This document shows, in pieces, positions 8,175 through 16,924 of a stretch of 64,000 bases of DNA. Numbering within the stretch: position 1 is the first letter of the stretch; every line of letters starts with the position of its first letter. Position numbers and translations under genes: made by a program. The stretch is from an uncultured Gammaproteobacteria bacterium (GTDB lineage Bacteria; Pseudomonadota; Gammaproteobacteria; Arenicellales; JAANXG01). The notes below the pieces were generated by a model, which had not been told where the DNA came from, ran no database searches, and worked only from the letters and a program-made list of their open reading frames with translations. The stretch spans positions 1 to 64,000 of the forward strand of contig CAMYNL010000021.1 of NCBI GenBank assembly GCA_947259705.1, in the 5' to 3' direction.

Positions 8175-8362
8175 TGCTCCTTTGTCCTTCAAGTTCGTCG
8201 TACATCGAACTCGCCGCGAAGCCGCGCAGGCGCCTCGCAGCACGCTGGCAGGACGGTGTGCCATCCTTAATCCAACGAACTGAACTCCGCGCGGACCGGT
8301 TGCGGTCCACCCGCCGGTGCAGGCTGTAGACGTGTCCGGGCGGCAGCTGCGCCCGGGCGGCA

Positions 8363-8557
8363 CTACATCTGGGTCAGGTAAAGCACCAGCAACACCAGTA
8401 GCACAGTGGCGAACTGGAAGCCAACGCGCGCCGACATGAACTGGGTGCTGTGCTGACGGTCGAAGCGGCCGCCGTGGGCCATGGAGATTACGCCGCTTAC
8501 CAGTGATCCGACAGTCAGGATCAATGCGGCGACGATCAAGATGATGGATATGGTCAT
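8363..8557 (-). CDS. Small HIG1-domain/twin-transmembrane protein
   Basis: A 64-residue inner-membrane protein with two hydrophobic helices (about residues 2-24 and 48-62) around a short polar loop. The loop reads SMAHGGRFDRQHSTQFMSARVGFQ, which fits the bacterial HIG1 pattern (a GG turn, then M..RV..Q). In mitochondria, HIG1 proteins assist cytochrome oxidase complexes; a respiratory accessory role here is inferred from that. It stands alone upstream of the SPL-like gene on the same strand, about 190 nt away. Confidence 0.7.
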   Translation of the reverse strand: MTISIILIVAALILTVGSLVSGVISMAHGGRFDRQHSTQFMSARVGFQFATVLLVLLVLYLTQM

Positions 8558-8859
8558 GATCGGGCGCTCAATTCTGACATAGTATTTATTAGTTTAGCTT
8601 AACCATAGCTGCCAGTTTGTTTTCTTGATCTCGATCAATGATTTCGTGTAAAGCGCCTGCCTTGTGTGCACTGCACAAACCGGCCCCGTGGACCGGACCG
8701 GGGTAGTTGGTCACGGACTTGCCACCCGATCATGAAGGCATGTCATAATTGTTTCCCGTACGGATTTTTTCCGCTTGGGCCGGAGTTATCGCCGAACAGC
8801 TTCGCGTAAGCGAGCCTGGCACGGCAGGCTCCAGTGCGCAATTGAGTGAAGGAGCATTT

Positions 8860-9120
8860 ATGCCAAGTTACGATTATTACTGCGAGTCCAACGAGCGGGT
8901 GTTAGAGGTGCGCCACGGCATTTCCGACCGGGTCGAAACCTGGGGCGAACTCTGTGAACGCCTGGGGATACCCCAGGACGGGACACCGGCCTCCGCGCCG
9001 GTGAGGCGGCTAGCCAACGGCGGACAGGTCGTGCGCAGCAACAGCCTGGGAAGCGGCATGATGCCGCCGTGCGAATCCGGCGGCCCTTGTTGCGGTGGCG
9101 GCGCGTGTTCGAACTATTGA
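8860..9120 (+). CDS. Small FmdB-like zinc-ribbon-derived protein with Cys-rich tail
   Basis: An 86-residue protein opening MPSYDYYCE, the signature of the FmdB zinc-ribbon family. The partner Cys of the first knuckle is missing (CESNERV in place of CxxC). A second block (ETWGELCERLGI) and a Gly/Cys-rich tail (PPCESGGPCCGGGACSNY) supply other cysteines. The start at 8860 follows GAAGGAG; an upstream ATG at 8749 gives an unlikely N-terminus. Zinc binding through an altered Cys set is plausible. Its role is unknown. Confidence 0.65.
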   Translation: MPSYDYYCESNERVLEVRHGISDRVETWGELCERLGIPQDGTPASAPVRRLANGGQVVRSNSLGSGMMPPCESGGPCCGGGACSNY

Positions 9121-9158
9121 CGGTGAGTAGATCGGCGGCAGTGGCGTGCGCATCGACG

Positions 9159-9683
9159 ATGTGGAAGCGAGCCGGCACTGATCCGCGAGCGCGGGTCACG
9201 CGTCATTGGTTCGGAATGATGACGGCGTTGTCTTGCGCGGCGTTGATATCCATGACCTGGGTCACCGGGGCGGGCGCGCAGATCCCGGCTGGGCCGGGGA
9301 TCGGCCAGCAACCCGTGAGACCGGCCCAGGATCCCCAGCCCGAACGCGGTGTCGGCTCGGAACTGGAAACCGACCAAGGTCGTGCGCAACGCGAGACGCA
9401 GCGGCTTCAGGCCGAGCAGCAGCGCCAGGAAGCGGAACGTGCCCGGCTGGAATTGGAGCAGGAGCGGACCGCCAACCAGACGAAGGAACGGCTGGAATAC
9501 GAGCGTAGCCGTCTGGAAGAGGAACAGGCACGCATTGAGCGCGAACGTGCGCGGAGCGAGGCGGAGGCGGAAGCGATGGGCAGTCAGCAGCAGGAGCGGC
9601 TGGAAAGGGAGCGGGCACGCGCCGATCGCGAGACCGAGCGCTTGCAGCGCGAGGCGGAACGCATGCGACGCGAACGGCAGTGA
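9159..9683 (+). CDS. Exported Glu/Arg-rich coiled-coil protein
   Basis: A 174-residue protein. A signal peptide (MMTALSCAALISMTWVTGAGA) lies at about residues 20-40, then a Pro-rich linker, then about 110 residues of near-continuous charged coiled coil with RLEEEQARIERERARSE-type heptads to the end. No enzymatic motif. The start is uncertain: ATG at 9159 or 9216, neither with a good Shine-Dalgarno, and the frame also runs upstream into the zinc-ribbon gene. It is probably a periplasmic structural or scaffold-type protein. Confidence 0.5.
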   Translation: MWKRAGTDPRARVTRHWFGMMTALSCAALISMTWVTGAGAQIPAGPGIGQQPVRPAQDPQPERGVGSELETDQGRAQRETQRLQAEQQRQEAERARLELEQERTANQTKERLEYERSRLEEEQARIERERARSEAEAEAMGSQQQERLERERARADRETERLQREAERMRRERQ

Positions 9684-9951
9684 GCGGTCTGGTTCAAAGA
9701 CTCACGCTCAACCTGCCGGGACCAGAGATACTGCCAGTTGCATAACACACGTGGGATCGCGCCCCTGGCAAGATCTTTGTTTTGTCCGGGCAACTCCAAC
9801 ACAAAGCACGAGGCGGATGGTAAGACAAGGCGCTGACTGCCGATCATGACATCGCAGTGCAGGCTGCTTTGCAGCAACGTTGACTGCAGTTACCGCGCAT
9901 TGGCCGATAGATGGCGGCGACTTCTTCGTCGCTGCCGGACAGGACGTCGAA

Positions 9952-10473
9952 TCAGTCGACGAGGATCCGGTTGCGGAGCATGTAACCCGTTCCGTGCTGC
10001 CAGGAACGGTCCGTGTTACCGCGGATATCGACGAAGGCGGACTTGATGATTTTTCCGCTTGCGGCGTCCTTAATCAACACGTTCAGGTTCAAGATAAGAT
10101 TACTGACTTTCTGTACCCACAGCAGCGCCAGCTGCTCCGCGCGTAGTGATCGCGCAAGCTCCAGTTCACAGTTGTTGCAGTCGTGCAGGTGCTGGACGCT
10201 GTCGGTGAGTGACTTCAACTCTGCGGCGAGTGGAGCAGTATCGACGACCTGATATCGACCCGACGCGGCAAGGCCGTCGCGGAATTGTTGCGTAATCAGA
10301 GCAAGTCGTTTTACGTCGGCGGGATTTTCGCCCGTCACCTCTCCCTCGACGCTGGTATCGACCAGGGTCGCATCGAAAACAACTATGTTGATTTTGTCGC
10401 CCCGGGCCTGTGCGGCGGCGCCAATGATGACGAACGAGAGTAAAAAAAGGATGGCGGGGTTCGGTAGTCTCAT
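9952..10473 (-). CDS. DUF3280/DUF2380 family exported protein
   Basis: A 173-residue protein with a clear signal peptide (MRLPNPAILFLLSFVIIGAAAQARG). The mature part has an FDATLVDTSVEGE strand, a DCNNCELELARSLRAEQ segment whose CxxC pair could form a disulfide, and the conserved WVQKVSNLILNLNVLI and VDIRGNTDRSWQHG blocks that mark the family. Family function is not established. From memory, relatives occur near quinoprotein dehydrogenase genes. It is divergent from the TAXI-protein gene across a 141-bp spacer. Confidence 0.7.
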   Translation of the reverse strand: MRLPNPAILFLLSFVIIGAAAQARGDKINIVVFDATLVDTSVEGEVTGENPADVKRLALITQQFRDGLAASGRYQVVDTAPLAAELKSLTDSVQHLHDCNNCELELARSLRAEQLALLWVQKVSNLILNLNVLIKDAASGKIIKSAFVDIRGNTDRSWQHGTGYMLRNRILVD

Positions 10474-10572
10474 GAAGGGTCCCGGTGTGGCGGCGCAATC
10501 GAACGTCGCATGCTACCCCATCCGGGCTTGCCGGCGCCAGCGGCTGCCCGGGGCACCGCGGTCGGCTTTCAG

Positions 10573-10578
10573 TATAAT
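10573..10578 (+). promoter_or_regulatory. Candidate -10 box for the TAXI/metallo-hydrolase operon
   Basis: A perfect TATAAT lies 37 nt upstream of the GTG at 10615. No convincing -35 is seen 16-18 nt before it. If used, transcription would start near 10585, which rules out the in-frame ATG at 10510 as a start codon. Confidence 0.35.
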
Positions 10579-10614
10579 GCTGCTTACGGCCTCAAGAAAT
10601 CGGAATACATCACC

Positions 10615-11517
10615 GTGTTGACGCAGAAAACAATACTGGCAATGCTGCTGCTGTTTGTTCACAGCTTAGTCTTCGCAGGAACGCTCGGCATCGCCACGGG
10701 CCGGGAGACCGGCACCTACTATCGTTTCGGCGAGGATATGAAGCGGGTGGCTGCCACGGAAAACATCGATGTCAAGGTCTACCCCAGTAAGGGTTCGTTC
10801 CAGAACCTGGTAGCGATGTACGAGCGTAGCAACCTGCATCTTGCCATCAGCCAGGCCGATGTGTTGTTTTTTCTTGATCGACTCGGCAATGCCGACGAGC
10901 AGAAGCTGGTCGCTGCGACGCGCATTGTCCTCCCCTTGTATGCGGAGGAGGTCCACCTGCTCGCAAGAAAGGGCATTGATCGTTTTTCGGATCTCGAGGG
11001 CAAGCGGGTGGCGGTCGGCGAGGAGGGCAGCGGTACCGCCATGACGGCACAGACCTTGTTCGCACTGGCGGGGGTCACTCCAGCTGAAATGGTCTGGCTG
11101 GAAGCGGAGAAAGCCGTCGACGCGTTGCTCGATGGTAGCATCGATGCGGTCATCATTGTCGCCGGCAGCCCGATGAGACTGCTGCAGCAGAGGGTGCCGA
11201 CAAACGCCGATGTCGCCCTGGTCCAACTGGAGGACGAAGTCTTCCACAAACTGTACGGTCGGCCAATCAGTATTCCCGCCGGAACCTACGAGTGGCAGGA
11301 CGCCGAGGTGCGGACGACCGGGATTATGTCAGTACTGGTGACCCTGGATTATCCCGCCGACTCCGAGGTGTGCGAGGAGATAATGAAGCTGTCCAAGGTG
11401 GTGATCCGGGATATCGCGTGGCTCATCAGCAAGGGCCACGAAAAGTGGGCCCAGGTGAACTTTGATTTTCCAGTCAACGACTCTAACCGCTCGTCCTGTT
11501 CCAGTTTCTACCGCTAG
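10615..11517 (+). CDS. TAXI-family TRAP-type solute-binding protein
   Basis: A 300-residue periplasmic binding protein. A signal peptide (LTQKTILAMLLLFVHSLVFA) is followed by GTLGIATGRETGTYYRFGED, the N-terminal TAXI signature, then VKVYPSKGSFQNLVAMYE and LAISQADVLFFL. The start is taken as GTG at 10615 because a TATAAT box lies between it and the upstream ATG at 10510, and because the extra residues do not resemble protein. The partner TRAP membrane subunit is absent from the neighbourhood. It is therefore either an orphan receptor or works with a distant transporter. The metallo-hydrolase gene begins 3 nt after its stop. Confidence 0.82.
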   Translation: MLTQKTILAMLLLFVHSLVFAGTLGIATGRETGTYYRFGEDMKRVAATENIDVKVYPSKGSFQNLVAMYERSNLHLAISQADVLFFLDRLGNADEQKLVAATRIVLPLYAEEVHLLARKGIDRFSDLEGKRVAVGEEGSGTAMTAQTLFALAGVTPAEMVWLEAEKAVDALLDGSIDAVIIVAGSPMRLLQQRVPTNADVALVQLEDEVFHKLYGRPISIPAGTYEWQDAEVRTTGIMSVLVTLDYPADSEVCEEIMKLSKVVIRDIAWLISKGHEKWAQVNFDFPVNDSNRSSCSSFYR

Positions 11518-11520
11518 ACC

Positions 11521-12432
11521 ATGACTCGTTGCAGCCCGAGCCCGGCATCGAAGTCTCTGTGGGCGGTATTCCGCTGCCCATATGTTGACGCGAGGGCCCT
11601 GGTGGCGGCACGCTCGATCGTGATCGCGCAGGCCCGCAATACTGCCGGGATCTTTACGGCGATCGCCGCGCTCTGCCTGCCGCTCCCGTCAGGTGCAGAG
11701 ACCGAGGTGACCGACACGGATTACCTGCAGGTGATTACCGACGTGACTGCGTCGACGGAGCAGGGTTACCGCAGTGAATTCGGTTACGCAGTGCTCGTGG
11801 TCATGGATGGCGTACGCCTGCTGTTCGATACCGGCGTCACCGCCGGAGTCCTGCAACACAACCTGCGCCAGGCCGGTGTCGACGCCGCGGATCTGGATTT
11901 CGTGGTATTGTCGCACAATCACCCCGATCATATCGGTGGTTTGGCCTATATTCGGCGCGCAGCGCCGGCGGTACCTGTTCTTGCACCACCGAAGCAGGGC
12001 ATCGACGGCGGCCCGGTTGAGCGTATCAATGGTGTCCGCAGGCTCGCAGATCATCTTTACGTGTTGCGTACCCACACCGATGAGCCGACAGCCGGCATCA
12101 GCGACGAACTGTCCCTGGTCGCGCTAACCGACGAGGGACCTTATCTGGTCACCGCCTGTTCGCATACCGGGCTGGCGAGTATTGTCGAGGCGACGACGCG
12201 CCTCACCGGTCAAGCCGTTTATTTCCAAACCGGCGGTGCCAGGCTGAAGTTTCGTCAGCGCGAGGATACGGCCGCGGTGGCCAGACGCCTGGATGCGCTG
12301 GGCGTGCGGCGCATCAGTCCCGGCCATTGCAGTGTTGACCACGCCGTCACCCGGGTGCTGGAAGAGAATTTCTCCGGTCAACTGGAGCTTTCCGAAGTGG
12401 GCAGGCGGGTTCCTCTGCGGGTGAGCCGCTGA
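11521..12432 (+). CDS. MBL-fold metallo-hydrolase, exported
   Basis: A 303-residue metallo-beta-lactamase-fold hydrolase. The metal motif is SHNHPDHIGG (H132, H134, D136, H137). Further ligands are probably in TACSHTG (about residues 201-207) and SPGHCSVDH near the C-terminus. The first 60 residues are non-conserved and include a hydrophobic stretch (TAGIFTAIAALCLPLPSGAE) that looks like a signal peptide preceded by an over-long lead, so the true start may be downstream, near 11641. The layout resembles the subfamily annotated after RFA-P synthase. The substrate is unknown. It is translationally close to the TAXI gene. Confidence 0.8.
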   Translation: MTRCSPSPASKSLWAVFRCPYVDARALVAARSIVIAQARNTAGIFTAIAALCLPLPSGAETEVTDTDYLQVITDVTASTEQGYRSEFGYAVLVVMDGVRLLFDTGVTAGVLQHNLRQAGVDAADLDFVVLSHNHPDHIGGLAYIRRAAPAVPVLAPPKQGIDGGPVERINGVRRLADHLYVLRTHTDEPTAGISDELSLVALTDEGPYLVTACSHTGLASIVEATTRLTGQAVYFQTGGARLKFRQREDTAAVARRLDALGVRRISPGHCSVDHAVTRVLEENFSGQLELSEVGRRVPLRVSR

Positions 12433-12476
12433 CGGGGGTCAGGGCCACGGGCGACACACGCACCGTCGATTGTGCG

Positions 12477-12505
12477 TTGCAGCAATCGGCAATGCCGAAT
12501 ATAAT
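12477..12505 (+). promoter_or_regulatory. Sigma-70 promoter for the cytochrome-DUF302 operon
   Basis: TTGCAG (12477-12482) and a perfect TATAAT (12500-12505) are 17 nt apart, the ideal spacing, ending 46 nt upstream of the ATG at 12552. One of the best promoter matches in the window. Confidence 0.7.
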
Positions 12506-12551
12506 CAAACACTGAAATACCCCTGATCAACGCAAGAATCCATCGCCAAGT

Positions 12552-13598
12552 ATGTTCAGCAGGACCTTATTTGCCCTGACCCTGGTAGGCATTCCCTTGG
12601 CCGCCGCGGCCGGGCCCGATGGCCATGCCTTGTTCGATGAGCATTGCGCAGCCTGTCACGGCGACAATCACGCCGGGGGCATAGGCCTGCCGTTGACTCC
12701 ACAGATGTTGGACGGTGTCGACGACCGCTACCTCCGCGTCACCATCCGCAAGGGCCGTCCTGGACGCGTCATGCCCTCATTCGAGTCCCTCAGCGACGCA
12801 CAGGTCGAGGCGCTGGTGGTGTACCTGCGCAAGAATTCCGAAGGCAGGCGGCCCCGCTGGACGGCTGTTCGCGCACCCGGCGATCCCGGGCGTGGCCACA
12901 GACTTTTCGTCCAGCACTGCGTGCAGTGTCACGGTGCGGACGGCAGCGGTGCGGACGGCACCGGCGTCACTCTGTCCCGGGAGCGAGCGTTCGCCATCAT
13001 GCCGCCGGCCCTGAATAATCCGGGCTTCCTGGCCGCCGCCTCAGACCAGATGATCGGCTACACCATCCGCAACGGCCGACCGGAAACACCCATGGAGCCG
13101 TTTTCCCAGCAGGTGCTCTCCGATAGCGACATCAACGACATCGTGGCCCATGTGCGCACCTTCCAGGAACAACCGAGACCGGCCCTCGAGGAGAGAGTCG
13201 ATGGCGACGAAGGCCCGGTGCTTGTTTTCGACTCTCCCTACGACTTCGATACCACCGTCGGCAACCTGGTCAATGCCATCAAGGGCAACAACTTTCGTTC
13301 CTTTCCCCCGCGCACCCTGGACCAGGGGCTGACCGATGAGTTCGACATGAACCGGCGCCAGGTGACGCTGCGGTTCTGTAATTTCCGCCGTCTCTATGAT
13401 CTCATGAACGTCGATCCGCGCCTGGGCATCGTGCTCCCATGCCGGGTGACGGTGGTGGAGCGCGATGACGGGCAGGTGCAGGTATTGGCGATGAACATGG
13501 CGGTCATTGCCCGGATCTTCAACAATGACGGCCTGACCAAAGCCTTTGTCACCATGCAGGAGGTGCAGGCGTCCATCATCGAGGAGGCCACTTTCTGA
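12552..13598 (+). CDS. Di-heme cytochrome c fused to a DUF302 domain
   Basis: A 348-residue periplasmic protein. A signal peptide (about residues 1-20) is followed by two class I cytochrome c domains with heme motifs CAACH (32-36) and CVQCH (123-127). Met axial ligands are likely in MPSFESLSD and in the MEPF region. The C-terminal third (about 215-348) is a DUF302 domain (FDSPYDFDTTVGNLVNAIKG, then FCNFRRLYDLMNVDPRLGIVLPCRVTVVE). DUF302 is a small fold common in sulfur- and metal-oxidising bacteria, of unknown activity. The stop codon overlaps the next start (ATG within TGATG), so translation of the second DUF302 gene is coupled. Confidence 0.82.
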   Translation: MFSRTLFALTLVGIPLAAAAGPDGHALFDEHCAACHGDNHAGGIGLPLTPQMLDGVDDRYLRVTIRKGRPGRVMPSFESLSDAQVEALVVYLRKNSEGRRPRWTAVRAPGDPGRGHRLFVQHCVQCHGADGSGADGTGVTLSRERAFAIMPPALNNPGFLAAASDQMIGYTIRNGRPETPMEPFSQQVLSDSDINDIVAHVRTFQEQPRPALEERVDGDEGPVLVFDSPYDFDTTVGNLVNAIKGNNFRSFPPRTLDQGLTDEFDMNRRQVTLRFCNFRRLYDLMNVDPRLGIVLPCRVTVVERDDGQVQVLAMNMAVIARIFNNDGLTKAFVTMQEVQASIIEEATF

Positions 13599-14086
13599 TG
13601 CGGTCGCTGACCCTGGTAGCGGTACTGCTTGGCCTGCTGGGTGGCATCGTCCTGGCACCGGCGGTGCGCGCCGAAGGCATCTTGATGGCGCGCTCCGCGG
13701 TCAGTTTCGACGCGGCGTTGCCGGCGCTGACACGCAGCATCGAGGAGCACGGCTACTCGGTGGCCCATATCCAGAAATGTGACGGCGGCCTGCGCGGTGT
13801 CGGTTATCAGACCGACAAATACCGGGTGGTGTTCTTCGGTAAACTCGACGAGGTGCGCGATCTTACCAGGCGCCAACTGGATCTCGCACCGTTTCTGCCG
13901 CTCAAGATGGCCATATTTGCCGAGCGCGACGAGACGGTGCTGTCCATTGTTAATCCCACGGCCCTGGGTGCGTTTTACAGCGACCCGGAGTTGAAGACGC
14001 AGTTCGATCGCTGGGAAAGCGATATACGTTCCGTGCTGCGGGAGATGCGCGCCTTGCGGCCGGGCCGGACGACCGCAGAGCGTTAG
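13598..14086 (+). CDS. DUF302 family exported protein
   Basis: A 162-residue protein with a signal peptide (MRSLTLVAVLLGLLGGIVLA, ending near residue 25). The rest is one DUF302 domain: SFDAALPALTRSIEEHGYSVAHIQ, then VFFGKLDEVRDLTRR and LPLKMAIFAERDETVLSIVNP. The family forms small homo- or hetero-oligomers; no activity is established. Coupling to the cytochrome-DUF302 gene implies the two products act together in the periplasm, possibly as matching DUF302 partners. Confidence 0.82.
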   Translation: MRSLTLVAVLLGLLGGIVLAPAVRAEGILMARSAVSFDAALPALTRSIEEHGYSVAHIQKCDGGLRGVGYQTDKYRVVFFGKLDEVRDLTRRQLDLAPFLPLKMAIFAERDETVLSIVNPTALGAFYSDPELKTQFDRWESDIRSVLREMRALRPGRTTAER

Positions 14087-14599
14087 TTAAGCGGCGCGAG
14101 TCAGCGCTTCCGGGAGTCACCCCCGGCCGCTTCCGGACTGGTAGGGCGCTGTATTGTCCCGCAGATTGACCAACCGTCGAATCGCGTTGCCGGCCCCGCG
14201 AGGGCTGTTGATCCATGCTCGAACTGTGCACTGATACTCGCTGATGACGATCCGAGTAAGGTCCGATACGGACGGTCGCGGAATCCTGCGCCTTGCTTCG
14301 AATGGTGATTATTACCTGCGCCCGACGACCAGAGGCACCCTCGCGCCGGGATGGGCGGTATGCGGTAGCGGCACGCGTTACAATCACCGCTCCCGGATGC
14401 CCATGCCGGTATCCCGTGCAACAGGCCAAAAACCTCGACAACGAGGGTGGCTGCCACGGGCGTGGGCGGCGGAATGGGGACCAAGACAACAATGCCGGAG
14501 AAAGTGCCGTAGCGCGCCGCGCTTTGGCCGCTGCGGTACGGGAGACCCAATGGCTGCGTGCCATTGCGCTGACAATCAAGCCTGGACAAGAGACATTTC
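14087..14599. other. 513-bp spacer without a recognisable gene
   Basis: Open frames exist on both strands but they are Arg/Ser/Pro-rich, with no homology-like blocks, as expected of GC-rich non-coding DNA. No RNA gene, repeat or strong promoter was recognised. The promoter of the patatin gene should lie in its right part. Confidence 0.4.
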
Positions 14600-16819
14600 A
14601 TGAGGCGATTACTGATACCTGGCGCGGGGACGGTGTTCCTTTGCATGCTGCTCGTATCCGCTTCGGTGCAGGCCCAACAGCGGCTTGCGGCCGCACCCGA
14701 TCGCCCCAAGATCGGGCTGGCACTGAGCGGTGGCGGCGCGCGAGGCGTCGCCCACATCGGCGTGATCCGGGAGCTGGAGCGGCTGCGGGTACCCGTCGAC
14801 TACATCGCCGGCACCAGCATGGGTGCCATCGTCGGCGGTTTGTACGCTACCGGCATGAATCCGGACGACATGGAGAAACTGGTCAACGAGATCGATTGGG
14901 ACGACATCTTCCGGGACCTCCCCGATCGCGAAAACCTCTCGCTGCGGCGCAAGTTTGACGACGCCGTGTTCCAGGTCGACAAGAGCTTCGGCATCAGTGG
15001 CGGCAAGTTGAAGGCCCCCACCGGATTTACCCAGGGACGCAAGCTGAGCCTGTTACTCGAACGGTTGACGGCGAGGACCAACAAGCTCCGTAATTTCGAC
15101 GAACTACCGATTCCCTTCCGGGCGGTGGCCACCGACATAGTCACCGGAAACGAAGTGGTGCTGCAGCAGGGCAATCTGGCTGCTGCCGTTCGTGCCAGCA
15201 TGTCGATCCCGGGCGTATTGGCGGTAGTGGAGATCGATGGGCGGCGGCTGGTGGACGGCGGTATGGCCAATAACATGCCGATCAGCGTGGTGCGGGACAT
15301 GGGCGCCGACATCGTGATCGCGGTGGATATCAGCACGCCCCTGCTGAGGCAGGACCAGCTGGGGTCCGCCGCCGCCATCGTCTTCCAACTTACCGGGTTC
15401 CTGACCCGGCAGAACACCGAGGCCCAGATCGCCACCATCACTGATCAGGATACCTTGCTCGTTCCCGAACTGGGCGACATCGCCACCAGCAGCTTCAAGC
15501 GCGCCGGCGAGGCGGTGGCGATAGGGGAGCAGGCGGCGGTGGCAGCGCGTGAGCGGCTGGTGAGGTATGCCCTGTCGGCGGAGCAGTACGCGGCGCATGT
15601 GGCGCACCGCCGGATATTGGAAGACAGTCGGCCGGTGCTGGCCTTCATCCGTATCGACAACGATTCCAGTGTGGCGGATGCGGTGATCGAATCGCGCATT
15701 CGGCTGCAACCGGGGGATGTGCTGGACGTCGCGGTTCTGGACGCCGGACTGAATCTGGTGTACGGCATGGGTCTGTTCGAGACCGTGCGCTACGACGTGG
15801 TCAGTGAGCAGGACGAAACGGGGCTGGTGGTCACCGTACGCGAGAAGCCCTGGGGTCCGAAATACCTCCAGTTCGGCGCCAGCTTCAGTAGTGATTTCGG
15901 CGAGGAACAGGAACTGGGGTTGGTGATAGGGTATACCTTCACACCCATCAACCGCCTGGGCGGCGAATGGCGCAGCCTGTTGCGATTGGGCGAGGAACAG
16001 GGCCTGGTGACGGAACTGTACCAGCCGGTGGCGGCCTATTCCCCGTACTTTGTGTTGCCACGTTTGTTCTTTCTCAATCAGAGATTCAATCAAATCCAGG
16101 ACGGGCGCATCATCGCCGAAGACCGGGTGGAGCGGTTGGGCGGGACCTTGCTTGTAGGCCGCGAATTCGGCACCTGGGGACGACTGTCCGCCGGGGTGAC
16201 CCGCTTTACCGGGAAGGTGTCGACCCGTATTGGGCCGCCATCGGAAGGGGACACCGACATCGACGGCGGCGAAGTCGAGGCTCGATTTCGTGTCGATACA
16301 CTGAACGATTTCCACTTTCCCCGCTCGGGCAACCGCAGCCTGTTGGGATGGATCGGGTCGCGGGAGTCGCTGGGCGCCGACGTTCGCTTCAACCAGCTGC
16401 TGCTGGACACGGTGCTGGCCAAGTCATGGGGGCGTCACACGCTGTTGCTGGGTGTGCGATACTTCAGTACGGTCGACGGCGAAGCACCGGTGCAGAGCCG
16501 GTTCCGTCTGGGCGGGCTGTTTGAACTGCCCGGTTTCGCCCGCAACGAGTTGACCGGCCAGCACGTGGCCCTGCTCCGCTCCGGTTATCTCCGTAGACTG
16601 GGGGAAGCCTGGTCGTCTCCAAGTTATGTAGGCTTCACCCTGCAATACGGCAACGCCTTCGAGGACGAAGATGACATCGAATTCGATAATGCGCTGGTGG
16701 CGGGAAGCGCCTACCTGGGCATGGACACGCTGTTCGGTCCGGTCTATCTGGGCTACGGACTCGCGGAAGGTGGACGCAGCAGCCTCTATCTGCAGATCGG
16801 TTCCTCGTTTGCATTCTGA
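14600..16819 (+). CDS. Patatin-like phospholipase with outer-membrane barrel (PlpD/type Vd-like)
   Basis: A 739-residue protein. Signal peptide (about residues 1-25); patatin domain with the oxyanion-hole motif GGGARG (44-49), nucleophile GTSMG (Ser73) and catalytic DGG (Asp219); one POTRA-like domain (about 345-420); then a surface-antigen/Omp85-type beta-barrel to the C-terminal Phe (SSFAF), the usual outer-membrane insertion signal. This is the layout of type Vd autotransporters such as PlpD, where the lipase is delivered to the cell surface. All catalytic residues are present. Whether the lipase is released or stays attached cannot be read here. It is a single gene with no dedicated partner. 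Confidence 0.88.
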   Translation: MRRLLIPGAGTVFLCMLLVSASVQAQQRLAAAPDRPKIGLALSGGGARGVAHIGVIRELERLRVPVDYIAGTSMGAIVGGLYATGMNPDDMEKLVNEIDWDDIFRDLPDRENLSLRRKFDDAVFQVDKSFGISGGKLKAPTGFTQGRKLSLLLERLTARTNKLRNFDELPIPFRAVATDIVTGNEVVLQQGNLAAAVRASMSIPGVLAVVEIDGRRLVDGGMANNMPISVVRDMGADIVIAVDISTPLLRQDQLGSAAAIVFQLTGFLTRQNTEAQIATITDQDTLLVPELGDIATSSFKRAGEAVAIGEQAAVAARERLVRYALSAEQYAAHVAHRRILEDSRPVLAFIRIDNDSSVADAVIESRIRLQPGDVLDVAVLDAGLNLVYGMGLFETVRYDVVSEQDETGLVVTVREKPWGPKYLQFGASFSSDFGEEQELGLVIGYTFTPINRLGGEWRSLLRLGEEQGLVTELYQPVAAYSPYFVLPRLFFLNQRFNQIQDGRIIAEDRVERLGGTLLVGREFGTWGRLSAGVTRFTGKVSTRIGPPSEGDTDIDGGEVEARFRVDTLNDFHFPRSGNRSLLGWIGSRESLGADVRFNQLLLDTVLAKSWGRHTLLLGVRYFSTVDGEAPVQSRFRLGGLFELPGFARNELTGQHVALLRSGYLRRLGEAWSSPSYVGFTLQYGNAFEDEDDIEFDNALVAGSAYLGMDTLFGPVYLGYGLAEGGRSSLYLQIGSSFAF

Positions 16820-16924
16820 AGATGGCCAGCGGCGCAGGGCGGCTTCAACCGGAAAGCTCCGCCGGATCAGGTCATGAACAGTGACTGATCCGTTAGCGCA
16901 ATGGGAATACCTGGAGGTCTTACT

